A stretch of 64,000 nucleotides of DNA from Vibrio alfacsensis (lineage in GTDB: Bacteria; Pseudomonadota; Gammaproteobacteria; Enterobacterales; Vibrionaceae). The notes under the pieces are model-generated. The model was not told the DNA's origin. It saw only the letters and a program-made list of their open reading frames with translations, and did not search any database. The position numbers were made by a program, and so were the translations under genes. Positions 8,862 through 17,825 of the stretch are shown here, piece after piece. The stretch lies in NCBI RefSeq assembly GCF_003544875.1, contig NZ_CP032093.1, positions 682,001-746,000 of the forward strand, given 5' to 3'. The stretch's first letter is position 1. Every line of letters starts with the position of its first letter.

Positions 8862-9621
8862 TACTCACTGCCATTTTGATTTTGATGTGTTCCAAGATGA
8901 TTTTAGTCATCACTATGAACTGGCTCGTGAGCAAGGAGTGGAGCGCATATTGATTCCCTCAGTAGGGCCAAGCAATTGGTCTCGCATTCAAACTATAGCC
9001 AACCAATATCGGGGTATTTACTACGCATTGGGTTTTCACCCTTACTTTCTCCAGCATAATTTTCAGCAACACTTAGCGGAATTGGATCATCAGTTATCAC
9101 TAGCAGGTGAGCAGTGTGTCGCAATTGGAGAGTGTGGTTTAGATTTTGCTATCAATGTTCCTGAAGATCTTCAAGAACGAGCTCTTGAGTTGCAGTTTGA
9201 GCTGGCGCGAAAATTCAAACTGCCCGTTATTCTTCATTGCCGTAAAGCACACAATCGACTTATTCAAATGGTCAAAACGGCAAAATTACCTAAAGGTGGC
9301 GTGCTGCATGCTTTTTCTGGCAGTTATCAGCAGGCGATGGAATGGGTTCGATTAGATTTTTTTATTGGTGTTGGTGGCACTATTACTTACCCAAGAGCCA
9401 ATAAAACACGTGAGGCCATTCAAAAGCTGTCGCTGAAACACATGATTCTAGAAACGGATGCCCCTGATATGCCTATACTTGGCTATCAAGGTGAACCGAA
9501 TCATCCTGCTAAAATCATCCGTGTACTGAATGAGTTGTCGCTATTACATACAGTTAACAAGCAAACGGTTGCGTCTCAGCTGTGGGAAAATAGCAATTCT
9601 GCTTTTTCTATATGTGAATAA
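8848..9621 (+). CDS. yjjV: TatD-family metal-dependent hydrolase (YjjV-like)
   Basis: This 257-residue TIM-barrel hydrolase of the TatD family is related to E. coli YjjV (family members are Mg/Mn-dependent DNases or hydrolases). Metal ligands are visible: DTHCHFD at the N-terminus, IGECGLDF (Glu), ILHCRKAH (His), VLHAFSG (His) and LETDAPD (Asp). The start chosen is ATG at 8848, which gives the standard MKLFDTHCHFD. An upstream in-frame extension from 8803 lies inside the small DUF5363-like gene and is not credible. Confidence 0.92.
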   Translation: MKLFDTHCHFDFDVFQDDFSHHYELAREQGVERILIPSVGPSNWSRIQTIANQYRGIYYALGFHPYFLQHNFQQHLAELDHQLSLAGEQCVAIGECGLDFAINVPEDLQERALELQFELARKFKLPVILHCRKAHNRLIQMVKTAKLPKGGVLHAFSGSYQQAMEWVRLDFFIGVGGTITYPRANKTREAIQKLSLKHMILETDAPDMPILGYQGEPNHPAKIIRVLNELSLLHTVNKQTVASQLWENSNSAFSICE

Positions 9622-9645
9622 AATCTAAATATGCTGTTTAAAATA

Positions 9646-9657
9646 GAAAACGTTTTC
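9646..9657. promoter_or_regulatory. LacI-family operator upstream of nupC
   Basis: GAAAACGTTTTC is a perfect 12-bp palindrome with the central CG typical of LacI/PurR/CytR-type operators. It lies eight bases upstream of the CRP site and about 115 bases before the predicted nupC start point. CytR with CRP is the known pairing at nucleoside genes, but which regulator binds here is inference. Confidence 0.65.
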
Positions 9658-9665
9658 CTTTTGAT

Positions 9666-9681
9666 TGTGATGTTCGTCACA
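9666..9681. promoter_or_regulatory. CRP site upstream of nupC
   Basis: TGTGATGTTCGTCACA matches the CRP consensus TGTGA-N6-TCACA in all ten conserved positions. Its centre is about 93 bases upstream of the predicted nupC transcription start, a usual class I position. Confidence 0.88.
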
Positions 9682-9731
9682 AAAAGGGGTAAATCAATGA
9701 TGAAGCCAATAGGAAAGTGTGAACGTAGCAT

Positions 9732-9760
9732 TACTTTTATTGATTTTGCATGAGTATAAT
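9732..9760 (+). promoter_or_regulatory. Predicted sigma70 promoter of nupC
   Basis: The -10 box TATAAT is at 9755-9760, preceded after a 17-base spacer by a weak -35, TACTTT (9732-9737). A weak -35 fits a CRP-activated promoter. The start point would be near 9767. Confidence 0.6.
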
Positions 9761-9825
9761 TGGCCCCGCTTTATAGCTCCATTTTGTAACACGCCAATAA
9801 ATAACTTATAAGGAAGTCATAAACT

Positions 9826-11109
9826 ATGAGCCTGTTTATGAGCCTAGTCGGTATGGTAGTGCTTATTGCTATTGCATTTGCATTTTCTAACAACCGCAAA
9901 GCTATCAACTTAAGAACCGTGGGTGGCGCATTTGCTATCCAATTCGCATTAGGTGCATTTGTTCTTTATGTACCTTGGGGCCGTGATCTACTAAACGGTT
10001 TCTCTACTGGTGTTTCTAACGTTATCAACTACGGTAACAACGGTTCATCATTCCTATTCGGTGGTCTTGTTTCTGACAAGATGTTCGAAGTATTCGGTGG
10101 CGGCGGTTTCATCTTCGCATTCCGCGTTCTTCCTACTCTGATCTTCTTCTCAGCACTGATTTCTGTTCTTTACTACATTGGCGCAATGCAGTGGGTTATC
10201 AAGATTCTTGGTGGTGCACTACAAAAAGCGCTAGGCACTTCTCGTGCAGAATCAATGTCAGCAGCTGCTAACATTTTCGTAGGTCAAACGGAAGCACCTC
10301 TAGTTGTTCGTCCATTCGTTCCAAAAATGACTCAGTCTGAGCTATTCGCGGTAATGTGTGGTGGTCTAGCATCTGTTGCTGGTGGTGTACTAGCAGGTTA
10401 CGCATCGATGGGTGTTCCGCTAGAGTACCTAGTTGCTGCATCATTCATGGCAGCACCTGGTGGTCTACTATTTGCTAAGATTCTTCACCCTGAGACAGAT
10501 AAGCCTCATGAAGATATCGACGAAGCAATGGACGGTGGCGATGACAAACCAGCTAACGTAATCGACGCAGCAGCGGGCGGTGCGGCTTCTGGTCTACAAC
10601 TTGCGCTAAACGTAGGTGCAATGCTAATCGCATTCGTAGGTCTAATTGCTCTTATCAACGGTATGCTAGGTGGCATCGGTGGTTGGTTCGGTATGCCTGA
10701 ACTAACACTAGAGCTAATCCTAGGTTACGCGTTCTCTCCACTAGCATTCCTAATCGGTGTTCCTTGGGACGAAGCAATTGTTGCAGGTTCTTTCATCGGT
10801 CAGAAACTCGTTATCAACGAATTCGTTGCTTACTTGAACTTTACACCTTACCTAGGTGAAGGCGCTCAAGTTGTTGCGGCAACTGGTGAAGTAATGTCTC
10901 AAAAGACAACGGCTATCATCTCATTCGCACTATGTGGCTTCGCGAACCTTTCTTCTATCGCGATCCTACTTGGTGGTCTAGGTAGCCTTGCGCCAAACCG
11001 TCGCAGTGATATCGCTCGCATGGGTATTAAAGCCGTTCTTGCTGGTACGTTGTCTAACCTAATGGCAGCGACTATTGCAGGCTTCTGCCTTAGCCTTGCA
11101 GCTCTTTAA
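9826..11109 (+). CDS. nupC: NupC-family Na+/H+-coupled nucleoside transporter
   Basis: This 427-residue inner-membrane concentrative nucleoside transporter carries nucleosides inward. It has about ten hydrophobic segments. Signature segments are [13 protein letters not shown] (the substrate-binding loop with Q-T-E), [17 protein letters not shown] (the second half of the site) and [24 protein letters not shown]. The start is [16 protein letters not shown] with AAGGAAG upstream. It is followed by a terminator, then by the deo operon for catabolism of the imported nucleosides. Codon use is strongly biased, suggesting high expression. Confidence 0.93.
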   Translation: MSLFMSLVGMVVLIAIAFAFSNNRKAINLRTVGGAFAIQFALGAFVLYVPWGRDLLNGFSTGVSNVINYGNNGSSFLFGGLVSDKMFEVFGGGGFIFAFRVLPTLIFFSALISVLYYIGAMQWVIKILGGALQKALGTSRAESMSAAANIFVGQTEAPLVVRPFVPKMTQSELFAVMCGGLASVAGGVLAGYASMGVPLEYLVAASFMAAPGGLLFAKILHPETDKPHEDIDEAMDGGDDKPANVIDAAAGGAASGLQLALNVGAMLIAFVGLIALINGMLGGIGGWFGMPELTLELILGYAFSPLAFLIGVPWDEAIVAGSFIGQKLVINEFVAYLNFTPYLGEGAQVVAATGEVMSQKTTAIISFALCGFANLSSIAILLGGLGSLAPNRRSDIARMGIKAVLAGTLSNLMAATIAGFCLSLAAL

Positions 11110-11148
11110 TTAGAATCGGTTCTTAATATATAGACGCCGTTTTAAATC

Positions 11149-11187
11149 ATGCCCTGTAGCAAGAAATTGCTGCGGGGCATTTTTCGT
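11149..11187 (+). terminator. Terminator after nupC
   Basis: ATGCCC...GGGCAT with an inner AGCAA/TTGCT stem, followed by TTTTTCGTTTTT. It ends nupC transcription. Confidence 0.85.
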
Positions 11188-11684
11188 TTTTAGGCCTGTA
11201 AAATTGACAGGGTGGGGCACAAAGTTAGCGGCTTGTGTCGTTGATGGAATAGGACTGAAATTTTGAGATACAAACCGTTTGCGCTCTATTTGGTGCTACA
11301 GTTTTGCGGTGAAAATCTATAATGTAGTAATCATGAAGTTGTGGTTATGATGATGATTTAATCACAAAGTGAATATTACTTATTCGATGGGCAAATGAAC
11401 TGCCCTTCAATGTCACATCTTAGAAGCGTTTTACTGTGTGATGTGATATTAAAGACACCGCAATCATAGATTGTTGTGCCATAGGCCAAACTGGTACTGT
11501 GCGGTGACAAGGATAGCAATTGGCATATGATTTTCGCTGACTATGCCGAGTCTTCAAGGAACCAAGTCCGTTCATTAATAGACTGATTAACCAAATTTTC
11601 ACACACTGTCTGCTTCTTGATTATAGTTAGAGAGTTGATGTGAGGTTAAGCAGTGAATTTTTTGAATATTGATCGGAGATAGAA
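11188..11684 (+). promoter_or_regulatory. Leader/promoter region of the deo operon
   Basis: A 497-base stretch with no credible gene upstream of deoC. It holds an odd palindrome CAAACCGTTTG (11271-11281) of the LacI-operator type, a small GGGCA/TGCCC hairpin near 11391-11407, and inverted TCACATC/GATGTGA elements (11413-11419 and 11440-11446) that contain CRP half-sites at non-standard spacing. A good ribosome site, GATCGGAG, precedes deoC. The exact promoter is not clear. Confidence 0.4.
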
Positions 11685-12461
11685 ATGAGCGATTTAAAAG
11701 CAGCAGCGCTACGTGCACTTAAACTAATGGACCTAACTACGCTAAATGATGATGACACTGATGCAAAAGTGATCGCACTATGTCATGACGCGAAATCAGC
11801 GGTAGGTAACACAGCTGCAATCTGTATTTACCCTCGCTTTATTCCTATTGCTAAGAAGACACTTCGTGAGCAAGGTACACCAGATGTTCGTATTGCAACC
11901 GTAACGAACTTCCCACACGGTAACGACGACATCGAAATCGCAGTGGCTGAAACAAAAGCAGCAGTTGCTTACGGTGCAGATGAAGTAGACGTAGTTTTCC
12001 CATACCGTGCTCTAATGGCGGGTGATGAGAAAGTGGGCTTCGAACTTGTTAAGCAATGTAAAGAAGCTTGTGGTGATATCCTTCTTAAAGTGATCATCGA
12101 AACGGGTGAACTTAAAGAAGAAGCACTAATCAAGAAAGCATCTCAAATCTGTATCGAAGCGGGTGCTGACTTCATTAAAACTTCAACGGGTAAAGTGCCA
12201 GTAAACGCAACACCAGAATACGCACGTATGATGCTTGAAGTGATTCGTGATATGGGTGTTGCAGAATCTGTTGGTTTCAAACCTGCAGGCGGTGTGCGCA
12301 CTGCTGAAGATGCAGCAGCATACCTAGCAATGGCTGACGAAATCTTAGGTGACAACTGGGTTGATGCTCGTCACTACCGTTTCGGTGCATCTAGCCTGCT
12401 AACAAACCTACTAAATACATTAGAAGTATCGGACCAAGTCGCTGATCCAACAGCGTACTAA
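11685..12461 (+). CDS. deoC: Deoxyribose-phosphate aldolase DeoC
   Basis: This 258-residue class I aldolase cleaves deoxyribose 5-phosphate to glyceraldehyde 3-phosphate and acetaldehyde. The Schiff-base Lys lies in FIKTSTGKV (about residue 167) and the second active-site Lys in [11 protein letters not shown] (about 201). The length equals E. coli DeoC. It is the first gene of deoC-deoA-deoB-deoD, the full route from deoxynucleosides to central metabolism. A strong hairpin lies between it and deoA. Confidence 0.97.
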   Translation: MSDLKAAALRALKLMDLTTLNDDDTDAKVIALCHDAKSAVGNTAAICIYPRFIPIAKKTLREQGTPDVRIATVTNFPHGNDDIEIAVAETKAAVAYGADEVDVVFPYRALMAGDEKVGFELVKQCKEACGDILLKVIIETGELKEEALIKKASQICIEAGADFIKTSTGKVPVNATPEYARMMLEVIRDMGVAESVGFKPAGGVRTAEDAAAYLAMADEILGDNWVDARHYRFGASSLLTNLLNTLEVSDQVADPTAY

Positions 12462-12481
12462 TTCCAAAAAAAGCGTCTGAA

Positions 12482-12507
12482 CGGTAGCACCAAATTGGGT
12501 GCTACCG
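12482..12507 (+). other. Intercistronic hairpin deoC-deoA
   Basis: CGGTAGCACC (12482-12491) and GGTGCTACCG (12498-12507) form a perfect 10-bp stem with a 6-base loop. No T-tract follows, so it is more likely an mRNA-stability or processing element than a terminator. Confidence 0.7.
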
Positions 12508-12560
12508 AACCTCTTCTATCCTACTTTTACCATGGCTCATTATGAGCTTGGGAGGCACTA

Positions 12561-13889
12561 ATGTATTTACCACAAGAAATAATTCGTAAAAAACGCGACG
12601 GTGAAGTTCTAACCGCTGACGAAATCAACTTCTTTATTCAAGGCGTGGCAAATAACAGCGTATCTGAAGGTCAGATCGCCGCTTTTGCTATGACTATCTT
12701 CTTCAATGAAATGACGATGCCAGAACGTATCGCACTGACGTGTGCAATGCGTGATTCGGGCATGGTTATCGATTGGAGCCACATGAACTTTGGTGGTCCA
12801 ATTGTCGATAAACACTCTACTGGTGGTGTGGGTGACGTCACTTCTCTCATGCTCGGTCCAATGGTGGCTGCATGTGGTGGTTTCGTACCTATGATCTCTG
12901 GTCGTGGTCTTGGCCACACTGGCGGTACGCTGGATAAGCTTGAGTCTATTCCAGGCTACAACATCACGCCGACAAACGACGTGTTTGGTCAAGTAACTAA
13001 AGACGCAGGTGTCGCGATCATTGGTCAAACGGGTGATCTTGCGCCAGCGGATAAGCGTGTTTACGCGACTCGCGATATCACAGCGACAGTAGACAACATT
13101 TCTCTGATCACGGCGTCGATTTTATCGAAGAAGCTTGCTGCAGGTCTTGAATCTCTAGTGATGGATGTAAAAGTAGGTTCTGGTGCATTTATGCCAACTT
13201 ACGAAGCGTCCGAAGAGCTAGCAAAATCTATCGTTGCGGTAGCAAATGGTGCTGGTACAACAACAACCGCTATCCTAACAGACATGAACCAAGTGCTGGC
13301 TTCTTCTGCGGGTAACGCTGTGGAAGTTCGTGAAGCGGTTCGTTTCTTAACTGGTGAATACCGTAACCCTCGTCTACTTGAAGTAACCATGGCTTCATGT
13401 GCTGAAATGTTAGTACTTGGCAAACTTGCTGCGAACACAGAAGACGCACGTGCGAAGCTAATGGAAGTGCTTGATAACGGTAAAGCGGCAGAATGCTTTG
13501 GCAAGATGGTTGCTGGACTTGGCGGCCCTGCAGATTTCGTTGAAAACTACGATAACTATTTAGAAAAAGCAGAAATTATCAAGCCTGTATACGCAACAGA
13601 AACCGGCATTGTTTCAGCAATGGATACGCGTGCTATTGGTATGGCTGTGGTTTCTATGGGTGGCGGTCGTCGTGTAGCAACAGACGAAATCGACTACGCG
13701 GTTGGTTTTGACAACTTCATTCGTTTAGGTGAAGTAGCAGACAGTGACAAACCTCTTGCGGTTATCCATGCTCGCACTGAAGAGCAATGGGAAGAAGCGG
13801 CAAAAGCACTTCGCAGTGCAATCACTGTGGGTGGTGAGTACACGCCAACACCAGAGGTTTACCGCCAAATCCGTGCAGAAGATCTTTAA
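12561..13889 (+). CDS. deoA: Thymidine phosphorylase DeoA
   Basis: This 442-residue enzyme converts thymidine and phosphate to thymine and 2-deoxyribose 1-phosphate. The family signature is visible: [20 protein letters not shown] and the phosphate-binding KHSTGGVGD (about residues 84-92). It starts [15 protein letters not shown] with GGGAGG upstream. It is the second gene of the deo operon. Confidence 0.97.
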   Translation: MYLPQEIIRKKRDGEVLTADEINFFIQGVANNSVSEGQIAAFAMTIFFNEMTMPERIALTCAMRDSGMVIDWSHMNFGGPIVDKHSTGGVGDVTSLMLGPMVAACGGFVPMISGRGLGHTGGTLDKLESIPGYNITPTNDVFGQVTKDAGVAIIGQTGDLAPADKRVYATRDITATVDNISLITASILSKKLAAGLESLVMDVKVGSGAFMPTYEASEELAKSIVAVANGAGTTTTAILTDMNQVLASSAGNAVEVREAVRFLTGEYRNPRLLEVTMASCAEMLVLGKLAANTEDARAKLMEVLDNGKAAECFGKMVAGLGGPADFVENYDNYLEKAEIIKPVYATETGIVSAMDTRAIGMAVVSMGGGRRVATDEIDYAVGFDNFIRLGEVADSDKPLAVIHARTEEQWEEAAKALRSAITVGGEYTPTPEVYRQIRAEDL

Positions 13890-13908
13890 TTGAATAAGTA
13901 ATGACACA

Positions 13909-13945
13909 AGGCCTACTCAACCATAATTAGACGCCGAGTGGGCCT
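13909..13945 (+). other. Intercistronic hairpin deoA-deoB
   Basis: AGGCCTACTC (13909-13918) pairs with GAGTGGGCCT (13936-13945), ten pairs with one G-U, around a 17-base loop. No T-tract follows, and the right arm runs up to the deoB ribosome site. Confidence 0.6.
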
Positions 13946-13957
13946 AAGGAACGAGCA

Positions 13958-15178
13958 ATGAAAAGAGCATTTATTTTAGTACTAGACTCATTCGGCATCG
14001 GCGAAGCTGCAGATGCGAAGCAATTTGGTGATGTAGGTTCTGACACACTAGGTCACATCGCGGATCAGTGTGAGCAAGGCTTAGCGGATAACGATCAGCG
14101 TCAAGGCGCACTTCGTCTTCCAAACCTATCTAAACTAGGTCTGGCAATGGCGCACAAAGAGTCAACAGGTCGTTTCGCACCAGGCCTAGACGCAGACGCT
14201 GAAATCATCGGTGCGTACGGTCACGCAGCAGAGCTTTCGTCAGGCAAAGACACCCCGTCTGGTCACTGGGAAATCGCAGGTGTACCTGTTCTGTTTGATT
14301 GGGGTTACTTCACGGACAAAGCAAACAGCTTCCCGAAAGAGCTGACTGACCGCATCCTTGAGCGTGCGGGTCTAGACGGTTTCCTAGGTAACTGCCATGC
14401 ATCTGGTACTCAAGTTCTTGACGATCTTGGTGAAGAACACATGAAGACGGGTCTACCAATTTTCTACACGTCAGCGGATTCTGTATTCCAAATCGCATGT
14501 CACGAAGAGACTTTCGGTCTAGATCGTCTGCTAGAGCTTTGCCAAATTGCACGTGAAGAGCTAGAAGATTACAACATCGGTCGTGTCATTGCGCGTCCAT
14601 TTGTTGGTGCTGGTAAAGGTCAATTTGAGCGTACGGGTAACCGTCGTGACCTTTCTGTTGAGCCGCCATCAACTACGGTTTTACAAAAACTTGTGGAAGA
14701 AAAGCAAGGTAACGTTGTTTCTATCGGTAAGATCGCAGATATTTACGCAAACTGTGGTATCACTAAGAAAGTGAAAGCAACTGGCATCCCTGCATTGTTC
14801 GAAGCAACACTAGAGCAAATCAAAGAAGCGGGTGACAATACGATCGTATTCACTAACTTTGTCGACTTTGACTCAGCATACGGCCACCGTCGCGACGTAG
14901 CAGGTTATGCCGCTGCACTTGAGTACTTTGATGGCCGTATCAATGAAGTGTTGGATATTATGGAAGAAGACGATGTGCTTATCCTAACGGCTGACCACGG
15001 TTGTGATCCAACATGGCCAGGTACTGACCATACTCGTGAACACATTCCAGTGATTGTTTATGGTAAGAAAGTGCCAGCGGGCTCATTGGGTCGCCGTGAC
15101 AGTTTTGCGGATATCGGTCAAACATTGGCAACGTACTTCGGTACTTCTCCAATGGAATACGGTAAGAACTTTCTATAA
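13958..15178 (+). CDS. deoB: Phosphopentomutase DeoB
   Basis: This 406-residue alkaline-phosphatase-superfamily enzyme interconverts (deoxy)ribose 1- and 5-phosphates. Metal ligands are visible in [13 protein letters not shown] at the N-terminus, and in [19 protein letters not shown] near the C-terminus. The phospho-acceptor Thr lies in [12 protein letters not shown]. It links the phosphorylases DeoA and DeoD to the aldolase DeoC. It is the third gene of the operon. Confidence 0.97.
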   Translation: MKRAFILVLDSFGIGEAADAKQFGDVGSDTLGHIADQCEQGLADNDQRQGALRLPNLSKLGLAMAHKESTGRFAPGLDADAEIIGAYGHAAELSSGKDTPSGHWEIAGVPVLFDWGYFTDKANSFPKELTDRILERAGLDGFLGNCHASGTQVLDDLGEEHMKTGLPIFYTSADSVFQIACHEETFGLDRLLELCQIAREELEDYNIGRVIARPFVGAGKGQFERTGNRRDLSVEPPSTTVLQKLVEEKQGNVVSIGKIADIYANCGITKKVKATGIPALFEATLEQIKEAGDNTIVFTNFVDFDSAYGHRRDVAGYAAALEYFDGRINEVLDIMEEDDVLILTADHGCDPTWPGTDHTREHIPVIVYGKKVPAGSLGRRDSFADIGQTLATYFGTSPMEYGKNFL

Positions 15179-15192
15179 TAGATAAGCTATTG

Positions 15193-15222
15193 AAAACTGG
15201 GAGCATGATTGCTCCTAGTTTT
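15193..15222 (+). other. Intercistronic hairpin deoB-deoD
   Basis: AAACTGGGAGC and GCTCCTAGTTT form an 11-position stem with one wobble/mismatch around ATGATT, followed by only a short T-rich stretch. It could attenuate or protect; deoD follows 27 bases later. Confidence 0.55.
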
Positions 15223-15248
15223 ATGTTCGCAGTATAAAATCTAAATAA

Positions 15249-15968
15249 TTGGCAACTCCACATATCAACGCAGAAATGGGTGCTTTCGCAGACGTCGTTC
15301 TAATGCCAGGCGACCCGCTACGTGCAAAATACATCGCTGAAACTTTCTTAGATGATGTTGTTCAAGTATGTGATGTTCGTAATATGTTTGGTTACACAGG
15401 TACTTACAAAGGCCGTAAGATCTCTGTAATGGGCCACGGTATGGGTATCCCATCATGTTCAATCTACGTGACTGAGCTGATCAAAGATTTCGGCGTGAAG
15501 AAAGTGATCCGTGTCGGTAGCTGTGGCGCAGTAAACGAAGACATTAAAGTACGTGATGTTGTGATCGGTATGGGCGCTTGTACAGATTCAAAAGTGAACC
15601 GTATCCGCTTCAAAGGTCATGACTTTGCTGCAATCGCTGACTACAAAATGGTTCGCGCAGCAGAAGAAGCAGCAAAAGCGCGTGGCGTAGACGTAAAAGT
15701 CGGTAACCTATTCTCAGCTGAATTGTTCTACACGCCAGATCCAGAAATGTTCGACGTGATGGACAAGTACGGCATCGTTGGTGTTGAGATGGAAGCGGCT
15801 GGTATCTACGGCGTTGCAGCGGAATACGGCGCGAAAGCTCTGACTATCTGTACTGTTTCTGACCACATCAAAACAGGTGAGCAAACCACTTCAGAAGAAC
15901 GTCAAAACACGTTTAACGATATGATGTTGATTGCACTTGACTCTGTACTGTTAGGTGATGAAGAGTAA
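15249..15968 (+). CDS. deoD: Purine nucleoside phosphorylase DeoD
   Basis: This 239-residue hexameric PNP splits purine (deoxy)nucleosides with phosphate. The conserved start [14 protein letters not shown] (His4), phosphate-binding [20 protein letters not shown] and the catalytic Asp in VSDHIKTGE are all present. The only possible initiator giving the conserved N-terminus is TTG at 15249. It has no clear Shine-Dalgarno (AAAATCTAAATAA precedes it), which is unusual for this gene. One extra T (AATTGGC for AATGGC) would explain it. Confidence 0.95.
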   Translation: MATPHINAEMGAFADVVLMPGDPLRAKYIAETFLDDVVQVCDVRNMFGYTGTYKGRKISVMGHGMGIPSCSIYVTELIKDFGVKKVIRVGSCGAVNEDIKVRDVVIGMGACTDSKVNRIRFKGHDFAAIADYKMVRAAEEAAKARGVDVKVGNLFSAELFYTPDPEMFDVMDKYGIVGVEMEAAGIYGVAAEYGAKALTICTVSDHIKTGEQTTSEERQNTFNDMMLIALDSVLLGDEE

Positions 15969-15996
15969 TCTTCTCCGTTAACGCATTTATTAAATA

Positions 15997-16024
15997 AAAC
16001 AGCCCGCATCTTGCGGGCTGTTTT
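15997..16024 (+). terminator. Terminator of the deo operon
   Basis: AAAACAGCCCGC and GCGGGCTGTTTT form a 12-bp stem with a T-run, between the convergent deoD and ytjB genes. It probably works in both directions. Confidence 0.92.
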
Positions 16025-16059
16025 ATTCGAAACAAAGTAATCAGTTCTGTATTGCACTA

Positions 16060-16665
16060 CTATTTGGTCAAAAGTAGGTTTTCACCTTTTTTACGGCGAA
16101 TGGGCTCTCTGCGCAAAAGCATAATGAACAACATGCCACACGCAAAACTCATTAGTACCATCATGTACATGTAACGATCGCTTTTACGGTAGTGGTGATC
16201 AGAAATCGCGGTGACACGACCAGTTTCAAAGGTTACTCGCACATACCCAATGATTGCGCCATCGGATAAAACCGGCTCGACCAATTGTTGGCGACCAATT
16301 GAAGCCGTAGCTAATGGAGTATCAAGTCCTAGTACTTCTCTTACAGAAAGCGCTTCTTCGCTGGATGCCAAACGCACACCTTGCGCGCTATAAATCGTGG
16401 CGTCAAATACTAATCTATCTTTCGCCAACTGATTGGTTAAAGCGAGCAGGCGCTCCTGATCTTTGTTTACGATCATTTCACTAGCTGACAAAGAGGCCTG
16501 TGAAATCAGTACTCTTGTCAGGGTTTCAAGTTGCTGCGCTTGAATTTTCTCATTGCCTTTACTTATTACGACACTGTTTTTGATAGTAAAGAACAGCATT
16601 AACCCGAGTAGGATTAACGCTAGAATTCGTAGGGCGTTCCTAGCGGAGAACAAGGATTCACTCAT
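16060..16665 (-). CDS. ytjB: YtjB-family membrane protein (SMP_2 domain)
   Basis: This protein of about 201 residues has an N-terminal membrane segment (LRILALILLGLMLFFTI), a periplasmic region (VFDATIYSAQGVRLASSEEA) and a second membrane segment (YMMVLMSFACGMLFIMLL) before a basic tail. It matches the YtjB/SMP family, which is encoded divergently from serB as here. Its function is not established. The ATG at 16665 (MSESLFSARNALRI) is preferred over a TTG at 16695. Confidence 0.85.
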   Translation of the reverse strand: MSESLFSARNALRILALILLGLMLFFTIKNSVVISKGNEKIQAQQLETLTRVLISQASLSASEMIVNKDQERLLALTNQLAKDRLVFDATIYSAQGVRLASSEEALSVREVLGLDTPLATASIGRQQLVEPVLSDGAIIGYVRVTFETGRVTAISDHHYRKSDRYMYMMVLMSFACGMLFIMLLRREPIRRKKGENLLLTK

Positions 16666-16755
16666 GCGTTGACTCGTCCATTCAAAATAAAACAAAGACT
16701 TGCCTTTTTAGCTTGTTAAGGTAACGTTTTAGCAAAGTCATAAGGGATTATATAC

Positions 16756-17735
16756 ATGGACGCGCCAAAAAGCTTGCCAATCAAAAGGCATACCACACTT
16801 TTAAATCGATTCCCCGAAACGCGCTTTGCAACACAGCTGGATAAGTCAAAAGCGACTTGGATTGTGTTTGCTGAGTTTCTATCGCCTCGTCATTTTGATG
16901 ATATTGATTTTTCACGGGCTGTTATAACCCTATATTAGATATGTGGAAAGTCGGGCAGTACGAAGTTGCTTTGATGGCAGGAAGCTTAACATCGGAGCAT
17001 GAAACCATTCTTCAGGGATTAGAGATCGATTATGCCGATCTTAACGAAGTACCTGATTTGTCGTCACCGGGCCTGATTGTGTTTGATATGGACTCTACGG
17101 CAATTCAAATTGAGTGCATTGATGAAATCGCCAAACTTGCTGGTGTGGGTGAAGAAGTCGCCGAAGTCACCGAACGAGCCATGCAAGGTGAGCTAGACTT
17201 TGAACAAAGTTTACGTCAGCGCGTTGGTAAACTGAAAGGGGCTGATGAAGCGATTCTTGAGCAGGTACGAAGCCAACTGCCATTCATGCCAGACTTCGAA
17301 GCGTTAATTACAACCTTCAATGCATTGGGTTGGAAGACGGCGATTGCTTCTGGTGGTTTTACTTACTTCTCCGACTTTATTAAAGACAAAGTGGGACTGG
17401 ATTTTGCACAATCCAACCAACTGGAAATTGTCGATGGCAAATTGACAGGGGAAGTGCTTGGCGATGTCGTTGCTGCGCAAACCAAGGCCGACATTTTGGT
17501 GGAATTAGCAGAAGAGTATGACATTGAGTTGCACAATACTGTTGCGGTGGGTGATGGCGCGAATGATTTGGTGATGATGTCCGCTGCTGGACTAGGCATT
17601 GCTTATCACGCGAAAGCAAAAGTTGAAGCGCAAGCGCAAGCATCGGTTCGGTTTGCTGGGCTTGGTGGTGTGTTGTGTATTCTTTCTGGCGCACTCGTGA
17701 AACAGCAAAAAATTAGCTGGAAACCGAAGCCATAA
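16756..17735 (+). pseudogene. serB: Phosphoserine phosphatase SerB with an apparent one-base frameshift
   Basis: SerB is the last step of serine synthesis, a HAD phosphatase of about 326 residues. The N-terminal domain starts MDAPKSLPIKRHTTLLNRF and reads well to DDIDF. The frame then ends at 16938. The next frame carries MWKVGQYEVAL, the catalytic FDMDSTAIQIECIDE (DxDxT), IASGGFTYF and VGDGANDLVMM. Adding one T to the T5 run at 16908-16912 restores DDIDFFTGCYNPILDMWKV, so a homopolymer under-count is the simplest reading. The catalytic domain is intact and starts from the ATG at 16941 if the break is real. Confidence 0.9.
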
Positions 17736-17760
17736 TATTCAGCAATGAATATTTCGATGG

Positions 17761-17790
17761 AAAAACACCGCCAAGTCCGGCGGTGTTTTA
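17761..17790. terminator. Bidirectional terminator serB / PilZ gene
   Basis: AAACACCGCC and GGCGGTGTTT form a 10-bp stem flanked by A- and T-runs, between convergent genes. Confidence 0.9.
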
Positions 17791-17825
17791 TTGCGTTAGA
17801 TTGTCTTATTCTTTGAGATGAATCG

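Noticed and set aside
11413..11446. TCACATC/GATGTGA as a CRP site for deoC
   Set aside because: The half-sites are inverted to the wrong orientation and spacing for CRP.
12609..13028. Open frame of 139 codons antisense to deoA
   Set aside because: Composition mirrors the codon bias of deoA; no start signal, no family features. It is a shadow.
17380..17694. Antisense open frame inside serB
   Set aside because: It is a shadow of the catalytic domain with no supporting signals.
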